DNA of 64,000 nucleotides from Dyella_A sp035685805 (GCF_035685805.1 NZ_DASSAB010000013.1:18948-82947); one strand, 5' to 3'; positions 25,081 to 32,498 are shown, counted from the first letter of the stretch. Translations and numbers: made by a program. Notes: generated from the letters alone by a model not told the origin.

Positions 25081-26313
25081 ATGATCATCCAGCCAACCAG
25101 CCTCGCCGCCCTTACCTGGCTCGGCGCTGCCTCGGGCACTACCGCCGAGAGCTGGCGCATCGGCGTGGTGCTGTCCGCGCGGCCGCTCGGAGTGAGTGAC
25201 CAGGGCAAGATGGTGCTGCAGATCGGCGGCATGACGGTGGAGGCCGACGCGCTCGGCGGCCACGGCTCGGCGCAGAACCCGCTGCTGCCCGGCCAAACCC
25301 AGACGCCGCTGCCGGCGCAGTTCCAGGTACGCGTGCTCAGCCTGGGCAGCCAGCCCACGCTGGAGGTGATGCTGCCCCAGGCCAGCGAGTCGATGGCGCA
25401 GGTGGCCCTGCGCGAGCGGCTGCCGCAGCAGAACGGGCTGGCCCCGCTGCTGGCCACGGTGCAGGCGCTGGCGCAGCGCCCGGTGATGCGCCAATTGCCC
25501 GCCGCGCTGCGGCCGGTGCTGGCTCAGCTCGAACAGGCCATGCGCAGCCCGGCCGACGTCACCACCGGCGCCGGCCTGCGCGAGGCGATCGCCCGCAGCG
25601 GCCTGTTCATGGAGTCGAGCCTGGCGCAGAACCCGGCGCTGGCCGCGGGCGTGGGCGAGGAGGACTGGAAAGCCGTGCTGCTGAAACTCTCCAGCCTGCT
25701 CGACAGCTACGCCCCGCCCCGCGGCAGCCCGCTCAATCCCGGCCAGGGCAGCAGCGGCAACGAGACCCCGCCACCGTTGTTGCAGCGCGGCCTGCAACCG
25801 CAGGGCCGGGCGGAGGGCAGCGCAGCACAGCTCGCCACGCTCGCTGCCATGGCCGCCGACGACGACGCCGGCCCGCTGCTCGGCCAGTTGCATACCGCCG
25901 TACGCGCGGCACTGGCACGGGTGGAAGTGGCCCAGCTCGAAGCCACCACCGTGCCGGCGTGGATGGTGGAAATCCCCATCAAGAGCCGCGACGGCAAGGA
26001 CGTGCTGCAACTGCAGCTCGACCACGCGCCCGACGCCAGCGGCGACGGTCCGCGGCAATGGACGCTGGGCTTCGCCATCGACCTGCCCACGCTCGGCGCG
26101 GTACAGGGCGAGCTGCAGCTGCACGACCTGCGCCTGTCGGTGCGGCTGTGGGCCGAGCGCGCCAGCACCACCGAGCGGCTGGAACAGCAGTTCACCGCCT
26201 TGCGCCACCGGCTCGCCGCCTGCGGCCTGCTGCTGGATCAGCTGACCTGCCAGACCGGCGTGCCTCAGGCGCACGGCCGGCACAGCGCCAACCTGCTGAA
26301 GGCCACCGCATGA
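25081..26313 (+). CDS. fliK: Flagellar hook-length control protein FliK-like
   Basis: 410 residues. The variable Q/A/P-rich N-terminal and middle part (1-285) and the conserved C-terminal FliK domain (about 295-395; WMVEIPIKSRDGKDVLQLQLD, LGFAIDLPTLGAVQGELQLHDLRLSVRLWAE) match the molecular-ruler/switch family. FliK measures hook length and triggers the FlhB substrate switch. It is followed, with ATGA overlap, by an FlhB-C-terminal-like gene, a pairing also found in Pseudomonas. A sigma-28-type promoter lies 60 bp upstream. Confidence 0.88.
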   Translation: MIIQPTSLAALTWLGAASGTTAESWRIGVVLSARPLGVSDQGKMVLQIGGMTVEADALGGHGSAQNPLLPGQTQTPLPAQFQVRVLSLGSQPTLEVMLPQASESMAQVALRERLPQQNGLAPLLATVQALAQRPVMRQLPAALRPVLAQLEQAMRSPADVTTGAGLREAIARSGLFMESSLAQNPALAAGVGEEDWKAVLLKLSSLLDSYAPPRGSPLNPGQGSSGNETPPPLLQRGLQPQGRAEGSAAQLATLAAMAADDDAGPLLGQLHTAVRAALARVEVAQLEATTVPAWMVEIPIKSRDGKDVLQLQLDHAPDASGDGPRQWTLGFAIDLPTLGAVQGELQLHDLRLSVRLWAERASTTERLEQQFTALRHRLAACGLLLDQLTCQTGVPQAHGRHSANLLKATA

Positions 26314-26585
26314 CCCAGAACCTGCCCTCCCCGCAGCGCCGCGTGACGCTCAAGCTCACCAGCGGCAGCGGCGATGCCCCCGCCAGCTCGCCACGGGCGC
26401 CGGCCGAAGCGGTCGACCTGCTGTTCGCCCGCGCCCGCGACCAGGGCATTCCGCTGCACCCGGATACCCAGATCGCCAGCCTGCTCGCCGCCCTGCGCCT
26501 GCGCGACGACGTGCCCGGCACCCTCTACGCGGCCGCCGCCTCGGTGCTGGCCTGCGTCTACGAAGCCTCCGGCGAAAAGCTCTAG
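26310..26585 (+). CDS. FlhB C-terminal-domain-like protein (FlhX / YscU-HrcU switch family)
   Basis: 91 residues. The segment VDLLFARARDQGIPLHPDTQIASLLAALRLRDDVPGTLYAAAASVLACVYEA matches the end of the cytoplasmic domain of FlhB/YscU export-switch proteins, without the membrane part and without the autocleavage site (NPTH). Such free-standing copies (FlhX/FhlB) can replace the cleaved FlhB C-terminal fragment. Coupled to fliK by ATGA overlap. The full-length FlhB is at 49204-50343. Confidence 0.85.
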   Translation: MTQNLPSPQRRVTLKLTSGSGDAPASSPRAPAEAVDLLFARARDQGIPLHPDTQIASLLAALRLRDDVPGTLYAAAASVLACVYEASGEKL

Positions 26586-26599
26586 GCCCAATCGCCGTC

Positions 26600-26680
26600 G
26601 TAGGAGCCCGCTCGCGGGCGCTGCCTCTCGCGCTGACGCCACATCGAAAGCAAAAGCATCGCCCGCGAGCGGGCTCCTAC
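26600..26680. repeat. Paired REP-like inverted repeat (REPIN/BIME type)
   Basis: A 20-bp unit GTAGGAGCCCGCTCGCGGGC at 26600-26619 is repeated as its exact complement at 26661-26680, with about 41 bp between. Each arm can fold by itself (GCCCGC/GCGGGC) and the pair can fold together. It lies between converging flhX and intI, so it can terminate both. Similar 'GTAGGAGC' elements are widespread in Pseudomonas and xanthomonads; REP status here is inferred. Confidence 0.8.
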
Positions 26681-26720
26681 CGCAACGAATCCGAACGCCC
26701 GCGCCAGCCACACGCAAACC

Positions 26721-27728
26721 TCACCGATCAAGCGGACTGACCACCCCCATCCCACCCCGGTTGAGCACATGCGTATAGATCTGCGTGGTGACCACATCCT
26801 TGTGGCCCAGCAGCTCTTGCACAGTACGAATGTCCTGCCCCGCTTCAAGCAGGTGCGCGGCGAACGAATGCCTCAGGGTATGCGCGCTGACGGGCTTCAC
26901 GATGCCTGCTTCACGCACGCCGCGCTTGAGCGCCCGCGACAGTATCCGTGCATCGAAATGATGCCGGCGCTCCTCCCCGCTTCGTGGATCCATGGACCGC
27001 CTCGTGGAGGGAAACACGTACTGCCATCCAAACTCGCCTGCCGCGGTCGGATACTTCCGGGCCAGGGCAAACGGCAGCCAAACCTTGCCAAAACCGGCCG
27101 CCAAGTCCGCCGCGTGCAGGGCCGCAGCCCGCTCGATCTCCCGACGCATCGGCTCCACCAGCACACGGGGCAACATCGTGTGGCGATCCTTGCCGCCCTT
27201 GCCGTCACGCACGACGATGTCGCCGCGCTCGAAATCGACATCCTTCACACGCAGGCGCAAGGCCTCCATCAGCCGCATGCCCGTGCCGTAAAGCAGCGAT
27301 GCCAGCAACCACGGCCGTCCATCCATGCATGCCAATGCGCGCGTCACCTCGTCCCGCGACAATACGGTGGGAACCCGCAACGGACGTTTTGCCCGGATGA
27401 CCCCGTCCAGCCAGGGCAGCTCGACCCCCAGCACATCCCGATACAGAAACAGCAACGCGGAAAGCGCCTGGTTCTGCGTGCTCGCCGCAACATCTCCCTG
27501 CACGGCCAGTGCAGACAGGAACTGCTCAACCTCCGCGGCCCCCATCTCTCGCGGGTGCCGCTTGCCGTGGAACAGCACAAATCGCCGGACCCAGCCGACG
27601 TACACCGCCTCCGTGCGGATGCTGTAGTGCTTCAAACGCAGCACCCGCCGCATCTCATCCAGCAGCCGCGGCGCCGGGATCCCGCTGACCATACGGTTTA
27701 TTTCGCCATTCCTGGACGAATAAGACAT
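26721..27728 (-). CDS. intI: Integron integrase IntI (tyrosine recombinase)
   Basis: 335 residues from ATG 27728; Met13 is an alternative start. N-terminal SAM-like DNA-binding domain (about 18-105), then the catalytic domain with the full active-site set: Arg152 (GTGMRLMEAL), Lys180 (KGGKDR), His283 and Arg286 (HTLRHSFA), His309 (GHKDV) and Tyr318 (TQIYTHV). The segment at about 213-258 (FGKVWLPFALARKYPTAAGEF then YVFPSTRRSMDP) is the extra domain that distinguishes IntI from XerC/D. It catalyses attI x attC insertion and attC x attC excision of cassettes. It is transcribed away from the cassette array, the canonical integron layout, and no interruption is visible, so it is probably functional. 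Confidence 0.96.
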   Translation of the reverse strand: MSYSSRNGEINRMVSGIPAPRLLDEMRRVLRLKHYSIRTEAVYVGWVRRFVLFHGKRHPREMGAAEVEQFLSALAVQGDVAASTQNQALSALLFLYRDVLGVELPWLDGVIRAKRPLRVPTVLSRDEVTRALACMDGRPWLLASLLYGTGMRLMEALRLRVKDVDFERGDIVVRDGKGGKDRHTMLPRVLVEPMRREIERAAALHAADLAAGFGKVWLPFALARKYPTAAGEFGWQYVFPSTRRSMDPRSGEERRHHFDARILSRALKRGVREAGIVKPVSAHTLRHSFAAHLLEAGQDIRTVQELLGHKDVVTTQIYTHVLNRGGMGVVSPLDR

Positions 27729-27824
27729 AGCGAGCCACTTCGTGATCTATGCAAAGCCCATCATCCCTACCCGGCAAGCGCGACACATCCGCCAACCACC
27801 TGATGGCACGTAGGAATTTCGCTC

Positions 27825-27895
27825 TTGACGAAGGCACCCGACGCACCGCAGGCTCCTTGCATATGCCCCGAAATGGGGTCTACTAAGCGTTAGGC
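27825..27895 (+). other. attI recombination site with core GTTAGGC
   Basis: The first cassette joins at GTTAGGC (27889-27895), cleaved between G and TT. The region just upstream holds a small palindrome CCCC-GAAAT-GGGG (27866-27878), and a TTGACG (-35-like) at 27825-27830 may be part of a cassette promoter, though no convincing -10 follows at 17 bp. Left boundary of attI is a guess. Confidence 0.65.
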
Positions 27896-27898
27896 GAC

Positions 27899-28234
27899 AT
27901 GGAAACACTCACGCAGTCCCAACTGGTTGCTCGCCTAGCGGCGGTTGCGCCAAGCTTCCATGAGGAGTGGGAATCCCTCGTCGCTGAAGACCCGTATCCA
28001 AGCGGGTCACTTCATGCCGTCTACTTAGCGTTTTGGCCGTACGTGAACCCAGAGCGCATGAGCCATCAACAGCTCGCCGCACTGGCCACACTATTCAACC
28101 AAGAGGTTGCCGCCGGCGGCAACCGGGAGAACGCCGTCGCCACCTGCATTTTGGAGCATTTGGGCCGCGGCCCCGCCACTAAGGAACTTCGGCAGTTGTT
28201 GGCGCCTGCTACGAAAGCTAGGCTGCGAGCCTAA
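27899..28234 (+). CDS. Integron cassette 1: hypothetical soluble protein
   Basis: 111 residues, no signal peptide or membrane helix. Mostly helical, with the distinctive ENAVATCILEHL segment (about 80-91) and a basic end TKARLRA. Proteins with an N-A-V/I-x-T-C-x-LEHL core occur in a broad family of unknown function (DUF7674-like, from memory, unverified). The ATG lies 4 bp after the attI core, so ribosome entry must depend on attI or leaderless sequence. The stop codon TAA is inside the first GCCTAAC. Confidence 0.8.
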   Translation: METLTQSQLVARLAAVAPSFHEEWESLVAEDPYPSGSLHAVYLAFWPYVNPERMSHQQLAALATLFNQEVAAGGNRENAVATCILEHLGRGPATKELRQLLAPATKARLRA

Positions 28235-28256
28235 CAGCTCGTTCGGCGTGCTTCGC
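28229..28256 (+). repeat. Truncated attC left arm
   Basis: GCCTAACAGCTCGTTC and following bases match only the left part of an attC site, then run directly into the complete attC at 28257. It looks like the remnant of a deleted or fused cassette end. Confidence 0.5.
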
Positions 28257-28316
28257 GCCTAACCACTCATCCAAGCGGACGCGCGTACCGCGCGCCGCTT
28301 AACTCCAGCGTTAGGC
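28257..28316 (+). repeat. attC site 1
   Basis: R'' GCCTAAC to R' GTTAGGC, 60 bp. Central hairpin around GGACGCGCGTACCGCGCGCC. Confidence 0.9.
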
Positions 28317-28319
28317 CCA

Positions 28320-28652
28320 ATGCCGACACTCCGCCACCTAGCGATCATCTACTCGTCAGCCATCGTACTTTCGGCTGGCATGGCGCTATACCTCGACGCA
28401 TCGTTGCTCCACTCAACGCGCGGTGACGTCTTTCCTGATCTTCCTTCTTTTGTCGTGGCCCTACCTTCATCCCTGTCTCTCGTCGCCATGTACGACACAT
28501 GGCCGGGCTTCTTTTCCAAGCCTTTCGCTCAGACTGGCTGGATCACGTTCTGCGGTCTGGCACAGGCGGCGTTGCTGCTCGTTCTCACGCGGCGACGCCC
28601 ACCCAGGCCTAACAAATCGTCCAAGCGGACGCGCGTACCGCGCGCCGCTTAA
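28320..28652 (+). CDS. Integron cassette 2: small membrane protein with attC-encoded tail
   Basis: 110 residues with three hydrophobic segments (about 6-24, 43-58 and 74-90). Function unknown. The last 15 residues (RPNKSSKRTRVPRAA) are translated from the attC site itself, and the stop codon is the TAA of the L' region. The ATG is 3 bp after the R' core with no Shine-Dalgarno. In-frame read-through into attC recurs in cassettes 12 and 13. Confidence 0.75.
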   Translation: MPTLRHLAIIYSSAIVLSAGMALYLDASLLHSTRGDVFPDLPSFVVALPSSLSLVAMYDTWPGFFSKPFAQTGWITFCGLAQAALLLVLTRRRPPRPNKSSKRTRVPRAA

Positions 28653-28666
28653 CTCAAGCGTTAGGT
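28607..28666 (+). repeat. attC site 2
   Basis: R'' GCCTAAC, R' GTTAGGT, 60 bp. The bases beyond R'' (CAGGCCTAAC) complement the front of its own cassette (GTTAGGCC). Confidence 0.9.
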
Positions 28667-28669
28667 GCC

Positions 28670-28957
28670 ATGCCAAAGTGTTTCGTAATCGAGGACGAGA
28701 GCCACGCTGAGCAAATCGGCGAGCATCCGTCTTTGGATAGCGCATGGGAGGCATTGCGCCACTTGGTGACAATCCCCTGGGATCACGAGCCCAACGTTGC
28801 GCCATGCAAGAGCTGGCAGACTTGCGGCCGCAACTACGTGATCATCGAGTACGAGACCTCCCTGCGGCCCTGGCAAGAGTTGCGGCGAGTTGTTTGTCTC
28901 TCGGTAAGTGCTCAAGGGGTGGTGTGGGGACAAGAGGCGCCAGTCCGTGGCACCTAA
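28670..28957 (+). CDS. Integron cassette 3: hypothetical soluble protein
   Basis: 95 residues, no signal or membrane helix. A compact alpha/beta protein with three cysteines besides Cys4 (positions 46, 52 and 76). The segment HEPNVAPCKSWQTCGRNYVIIEYET (39-63) followed by WQELRR looks like a conserved core. I do not recognise a characterised family. The stop codon lies within R'' (ACCTAAC) of attC 3. Confidence 0.75.
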   Translation: MPKCFVIEDESHAEQIGEHPSLDSAWEALRHLVTIPWDHEPNVAPCKSWQTCGRNYVIIEYETSLRPWQELRRVVCLSVSAQGVVWGQEAPVRGT

Positions 28958-29011
28958 CCATTCGTTCAAGGCGGACGCGCTGACGCGCGCCACTTAACTC
29001 CAGCGTTAGGC
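28952..29011 (+). repeat. attC site 3
   Basis: R'' ACCTAAC, R' GTTAGGC, 60 bp. R'' (CACCTAAC) mirrors the front of cassette 3 (GTTAGGTG). A second partial core GTTAGAA follows directly at 29013. Confidence 0.9.
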
Positions 29012-29020
29012 GTTAGAAGC

Positions 29021-29449
29021 ATGCGTGTTTGGCTAATTGTGCGATGGGCACTCATTACTGCGTCAGCGGTTGGTGCATTCTTCGTGCCACTTGGTCCTCA
29101 AGCATCGCCACCCATCGGGTGGGGCGCGTTGCTGGCCATCTTCGCTTTCTGCCCAATCGGCCTGCTGTTCGTTCTCGGACTTCAAGTCATCAACCCACGC
29201 TCGGCAAAGGCGTGGCTTCGCCCTTCATGGCACCTCAACCCGTTCAACTTTCGGCAGCCCCTTCAGTTCTTCCATTTGGGCACCTACGTCTGCTTGGCAC
29301 AGGCACTTGTCGTTTTAGTTCGCCTGGTCTTCTCACAAACCTCGTTCTATGTTGAGGCACTGGTGCCTCTGGCCATGGCCGCCGGCGTCCTCCTTGGCCT
29401 TAAGCTAGTCATGTTGGTGTTCCGCTCGAAAATCGAGCGCGGCGCCTAA
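29021..29449 (+). CDS. Integron cassette 4: membrane protein
   Basis: 142 residues with four predicted helices (about 4-24, 34-56, 86-106 and 112-133). A conserved-looking loop NPRSAKAWLRPSWHLNPFNFRQPLQFFH sits between helices 2 and 3. It resembles small membrane proteins of unknown function often carried as cassettes in xanthomonads. Its stop codon overlaps R'' of attC 4. Confidence 0.78.
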   Translation: MRVWLIVRWALITASAVGAFFVPLGPQASPPIGWGALLAIFAFCPIGLLFVLGLQVINPRSAKAWLRPSWHLNPFNFRQPLQFFHLGTYVCLAQALVVLVRLVFSQTSFYVEALVPLAMAAGVLLGLKLVMLVFRSKIERGA

Positions 29450-29500
29450 CATTTCGTTCAAGGCGGACGGCTTCGCCGCCGCTTAACTCCAGCGTTAGCA
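29444..29500 (+). repeat. attC site 4
   Basis: R'' GCCTAAC, R' GTTAGCA, 57 bp. Hairpin GGACGGCTTCGCCGCC. Confidence 0.9.
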
Positions 29501-29516
29501 CCCTAGGGAGGCACTC

Positions 29517-29966
29517 GTGATACAGAAAGTTTTGACTGCTGCACTGGCGCTCCTGATCTCATCAACGTCTCTGGCTCAAGATTCTTCTGCCTATGCCCAG
29601 ATGGGCAAGGCAACTTGGAGCGCATTTGAGTGTTCCGCGCTCGCCTCTAAGCTAAAAAAGCCAGCAGACCAAGAGCGACTGTTCGAGTTCGGATATAGCC
29701 AGGGCAAGGCTTTCATTGCCGCCCTAAAATCCGGGAAAATCGAGCGCACGGATCTATCAAATAACGTTCCCGCTGGGGTTATGTGGCTAATGGAGGGTCC
29801 AACCCCAGATTTTATTCTTGGGCGCATCTATGAGTCCGCCCAAAGCAACGCACTCAAAAACATCTACAATGTTGGAGATCACTTCAACTCCGAGAAAGAG
29901 CAGGAGTTGGCAGCGTCCAACAAATTTTCATCTAGTAATTGCCAGCTAATTGGCAGCGGGCGCTAA
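29517..29966 (+). CDS. Integron cassette 5: exported hypothetical protein
   Basis: 149 residues starting at GTG 29517, with AGGGAG 7 bases upstream, the best Shine-Dalgarno in the array. Signal peptide (about 1-20, ending TSLAQ), then a helical domain with two cysteines. Base composition is clearly more A+T-rich than the flanking chromosome. Function unknown; periplasmic location predicted. Confidence 0.8.
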   Translation: MIQKVLTAALALLISSTSLAQDSSAYAQMGKATWSAFECSALASKLKKPADQERLFEFGYSQGKAFIAALKSGKIERTDLSNNVPAGVMWLMEGPTPDFILGRIYESAQSNALKNIYNVGDHFNSEKEQELAASNKFSSSNCQLIGSGR

Positions 29967-30017
29967 CCAGTCATTCGAGGCGGACGGCTACGCCGCCGCT
30001 CAATTCCAGCGTTAGGC
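29961..30017 (+). repeat. attC site 5
   Basis: R'' CGCTAAC, R' GTTAGGC, 57 bp. L' variant CTCAATTCC. Confidence 0.88.
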
Positions 30018-30026
30018 TTACCCGCG

Positions 30027-30314
30027 ATGTATTACGAAATTTGTGTCAATGGAGTATCGCTTGGCGTCTTTGGTCACCCTGGCGTCAAGAACATGCATCT
30101 CTCGGTCATGGTCACACCGGATGGTCCGGAGGTCTTCGCTAGTGCGGTGTGCTCCGAGGATGGGGCAAACTATTTCTATGACTGGCTCCAGCACCGCGTG
30201 GCTTCCGACGACGTTGTTACCTTTAGGCAAGTGGCCGGCGGGCAAGTCCCAATCCCTCGCATGAAGCGCAAAATGAGCAGTGAATCCTCTTCGGGCGCAA
30301 CACCTGGCGCCTAA
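30027..30314 (+). CDS. Integron cassette 6: hypothetical soluble protein
   Basis: 95 residues, no signal or membrane helix. N-terminal MYYEICVNGVSLGVFGHPGVKNMHLSVMV looks like a beta hairpin, followed by YFYDWLQHRVASDDVVTFRQV. A polar, serine-rich C-terminus runs to the attC. No family recognised. Confidence 0.75.
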   Translation: MYYEICVNGVSLGVFGHPGVKNMHLSVMVTPDGPEVFASAVCSEDGANYFYDWLQHRVASDDVVTFRQVAGGQVPIPRMKRKMSSESSSGATPGA

Positions 30315-30370
30315 CCACTCGTCCAAGCGGACGCGCAAAAAGCGCGCGCCGCTTAACTCAAGCGTTAGGC
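30309..30370 (+). repeat. attC site 6
   Basis: R'' GCCTAAC, R' GTTAGGC, 62 bp. Hairpin loop enlarged (CGCAAAAAGCGCG). Confidence 0.88.
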
Positions 30371-30385
30371 CGCCAAGGAACCGTT

Positions 30386-30802
30386 ATGGAAACTGTGTAC
30401 CGCTCAAAAACCGATCTATGGCTTGTCGCGCTCTTGGCACTCGCCATGATCGCGTCCCTTTCAGGCGCGTTCGTAGTGTTGTCAATGGGGCCGTCGGCAG
30501 CTTGGGTGGTTGCCGCGTTCATTGCCATCGTTGGGGTGGGGTTGCCGGTATGGCTGCTACTTTCCACTCGGTACATACTCGGCCAAGGCCAGTTACGTAT
30601 TCTGAGCGGCCCGTTCAAGTGGTGCATACCTGTCGCAAAGATCACGACTATCGCGCCTGCGTCCAGTCCAATTTCCAGCCCGGCGCTCTCATTGGATCGG
30701 CTACGTATAGACTATGGCGTTGGCAATTCGGTCATGATCTCTCCGCGCGACAAAGAGCAGTTCGTTAAAGACATTGAAGCTGCACGCGCCGGTGCGGTCT
30801 AA
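30386..30802 (+). CDS. Integron cassette 7: two-helix membrane protein with bacterial PH-like domain
   Basis: 138 residues. Two helices (about 12-33 and 37-60) are followed by a PH-like beta domain recognised by the pattern RYILGQGQLRILSGPFKWCIPVAKITTIAP, then SSPALSLDRLRIDYG and the end VMISPRDKEQFVKDIEAAR. Proteins with this layout are common in many bacteria; the function is unknown, though the PH-like fold often works at the membrane. Confidence 0.85.
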   Translation: METVYRSKTDLWLVALLALAMIASLSGAFVVLSMGPSAAWVVAAFIAIVGVGLPVWLLLSTRYILGQGQLRILSGPFKWCIPVAKITTIAPASSPISSPALSLDRLRIDYGVGNSVMISPRDKEQFVKDIEAARAGAV

Positions 30803-30853
30803 CATTTCATTCGAGGCGGACGGCTGCGCCGCCGCTCAATTCCAGCGTTAGGT
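30797..30853 (+). repeat. attC site 7
   Basis: R'' GTCTAAC, R' GTTAGGT, 57 bp. Confidence 0.88.
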
Positions 30854-30858
30854 GAGAG

Positions 30859-31131
30859 ATGCAGCACCGAGGCAAGCATCGCAGGAAAGGCCTAGGTGTC
30901 GTGTGGTCTACGGCGTACGCGCTAGTGGCTGGGCTGGGTGCCTATTCGGTTTACCTCGGCGGCTCGGGTATCGCATCACGCGAAGTCGAAACTTTCAGCC
31001 GCTTCAACCATGGCACTATTACACTCGCCTCGCAGCCAGTCGCGTTTTGTGTAGCTGTCGCGCTTTGGCTGGCAGGGGGCTTGTTTATGCTGGGGCTCGC
31101 GGTGCATGGCTGGCGCACGGGTAGCACCTAA
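30859..31131 (+). CDS. Integron cassette 8: small two-helix membrane protein
   Basis: 90 residues. Basic N-terminus (MQHRGKHRRKG) and two hydrophobic helices (about 12-34 and 60-85) with a polar loop between. No family recognised. Confidence 0.7.
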   Translation: MQHRGKHRRKGLGVVWSTAYALVAGLGAYSVYLGGSGIASREVETFSRFNHGTITLASQPVAFCVAVALWLAGGLFMLGLAVHGWRTGST

Positions 31132-31182
31132 CAATTCGTTCAAGGCGGACGGCTACGCCGTCGCTTAACTCAAGCGTTAGGC
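31126..31182 (+). repeat. attC site 8
   Basis: R'' ACCTAAC, R' GTTAGGC, 57 bp. R'' (CACCTAAC) mirrors the front of cassette 8 (GTTAGGTG). Confidence 0.9.
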
Positions 31183-31194
31183 CGCAAAAAACCC

Positions 31195-31677
31195 ATGGTC
31201 GAGTATCGCGTAACCAAGTATTCCCCGACCTTGCGTGATGCCCAGGGTGCTTACACTTGTTCCGAGTGGACCTCGTTTAGCGACGTTGGCTGCACGTTCA
31301 ATGGATCACCGCTGTCTGAAGCTGAATATCTTCAGGTTGAAAACGCCTATAGCGCTTCAGCTCTTGAATTTCTTCGTGAGTCCGCAGTGTCAGCGCTTGC
31401 CGTTCGCATGCTTGAGAATCATCGCGGGGCGCTGCTGACAGTTGGCGAGGGATCCAACCTCTCGCTTGAGCAGCTCAAGATCATGCTTCCCGGCGTGCTG
31501 CGAGAAGAGTTCTGGTGCAAGTTCGAGGGGCCCAATTCGTTCATCCACATTGGGTACGACTACTATATGTACGTTGGCGTGCCAGTACGTTGCTCCAGAG
31601 CGGAGCAATTGGCTAGTAGCCTAGGTCTATTCGTGGAGCCACTCCGGTCGCCGTACGGTGACTCCGGTGCAGCCTGA
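31195..31677 (+). CDS. Integron cassette 9: hypothetical soluble protein
   Basis: 160 residues, no signal or membrane helix. The start MVEYRVTKYSPTLRDAQGAYTCSEWTSFSDVG and the middle EYLQVENAYSASALEFLRESAVSALAVRMLEN look like a conserved globular family seen in other bacteria, function unknown (from memory). It contains one aromatic-rich segment, HIGYDYYMYVGVP, near residue 120. The stop TGA is inside the variant R'' (GCCTGAC). Confidence 0.78.
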   Translation: MVEYRVTKYSPTLRDAQGAYTCSEWTSFSDVGCTFNGSPLSEAEYLQVENAYSASALEFLRESAVSALAVRMLENHRGALLTVGEGSNLSLEQLKIMLPGVLREEFWCKFEGPNSFIHIGYDYYMYVGVPVRCSRAEQLASSLGLFVEPLRSPYGDSGAA

Positions 31678-31728
31678 CATCTCGTTCAAGGCGGACGGCT
31701 TCGCCGCCGCTTAACTCCAGCGTTAGGC
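31672..31728 (+). repeat. attC site 9
   Basis: R'' variant GCCTGAC, R' GTTAGGC, 57 bp. Confidence 0.85.
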
Positions 31729-31746
31729 TCCAGAAGCAGGCACGCC

Positions 31747-32019
31747 ATGCAATCCAAATATCTTTCAATTCTTGGTCCCATCGTGCTTGTTGCACTACTC
31801 TACTTCCCGGCGCGTTTTGCGCTTACCTTCGAGCTATTTGGCTATCCGGTTAACTCGCCAAGTGCTGGTTGGCTTGGCCCGACTCCACGCAAGGCTGGCC
31901 AGGGCATCGAGGACATTGGCAAGGTTAATTCTTGGCGCTGTGCCGACACGGCCGTATTTGCAAAGCACCAGTTCGGGTGTCACTTGTGGCTCCGTGTCTT
32001 CGGCTACTCTGGCGCCTAA
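31747..32019 (+). CDS. Integron cassette 10: small membrane-anchored protein
   Basis: 90 residues. One N-terminal hydrophobic helix (about 6-28) is followed by a short soluble domain with two cysteines (WRCADTAVFAKHQFGCHLW, about 63-81). Function unknown. Confidence 0.7.
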   Translation: MQSKYLSILGPIVLVALLYFPARFALTFELFGYPVNSPSAGWLGPTPRKAGQGIEDIGKVNSWRCADTAVFAKHQFGCHLWLRVFGYSGA

Positions 32020-32070
32020 CATGTCGTTCGAGGCGGACGGCTGCGCCGCCGCTCAACTCAAGCGTTAGGC
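32014..32070 (+). repeat. attC site 10
   Basis: R'' GCCTAAC, R' GTTAGGC, 57 bp. Confidence 0.9.
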
Positions 32071-32130
32071 CCTTGGAGAAAGATAATCATTCTTTTCGCT
32101 GCTCTCGCCCTCGCGCAGCTCTCCTCTGCA

Positions 32131-32388
32131 GTGGCGCCGCTTACTAAGGCAGAGATCATCAAGCTGGCAAAAGACCGGGCCGTCAGTTACTGCAGTCGGA
32201 CCATGCTCGGGCCTTACACCAAGGTCGGTTGTGAGTACTCGGCAGATTTCGACGGCAAGACGTGGGGCGTCATAGTTCACTCCATCTACAAAGATGCTCA
32301 AGGCACAGGTGTGGCCGTCTCAGGAGCCGACAGGATCTATGTCTTTTCGTCTCAAGGTGCGTTGCTACAGGAGCACTATGGTCAGTAG
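32131..32388 (+). CDS. Integron cassette 11: exported protein whose start codon is missing or frameshifted
   Basis: 85 residues from GTG 32131, but the reading frame is open upstream through the cassette front and encodes KIIILFAALALAQLSSA (about 32080-32130), a convincing signal-peptide core that this GTG start would cut off. No ATG, GTG or TTG lies in that frame between the cassette front and 32131. TTG 32073 begins MEK in another frame and would join the signal peptide if one base were removed near 32082. So the gene either uses a non-standard start (ATA/ATC/ATT 32083-32091 follows GGAGA) or carries a one-base insertion. The mature part has two cysteines and no recognised family. Confidence 0.6.
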   Translation: MAPLTKAEIIKLAKDRAVSYCSRTMLGPYTKVGCEYSADFDGKTWGVIVHSIYKDAQGTGVAVSGADRIYVFSSQGALLQEHYGQ

Positions 32389-32448
32389 CCTAACCTCTCA
32401 TTCAAGGCGGACGCGCGTACCGCGCGCCGCTTAACTCCAGCGTTAGGT
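32388..32448 (+). repeat. attC site 11
   Basis: R'' GCCTAAC, R' GTTAGGT, 61 bp. Confidence 0.9.
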
Positions 32449-32498
32449 GCTTCTGACCTCGGCGTATCTGAAAAGGCAGCTAGACTTTGGAATCGACC

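Noticed and set aside
27729..27889. LexA box or strong Pc promoter in the intI-attI gap
   Set aside because: TTGACG at 27825 has no -10 at 16-18 bp, and TACTAAGCGTTAG gives only a half match to a xanthomonad LexA site. Not listed as a feature of its own.
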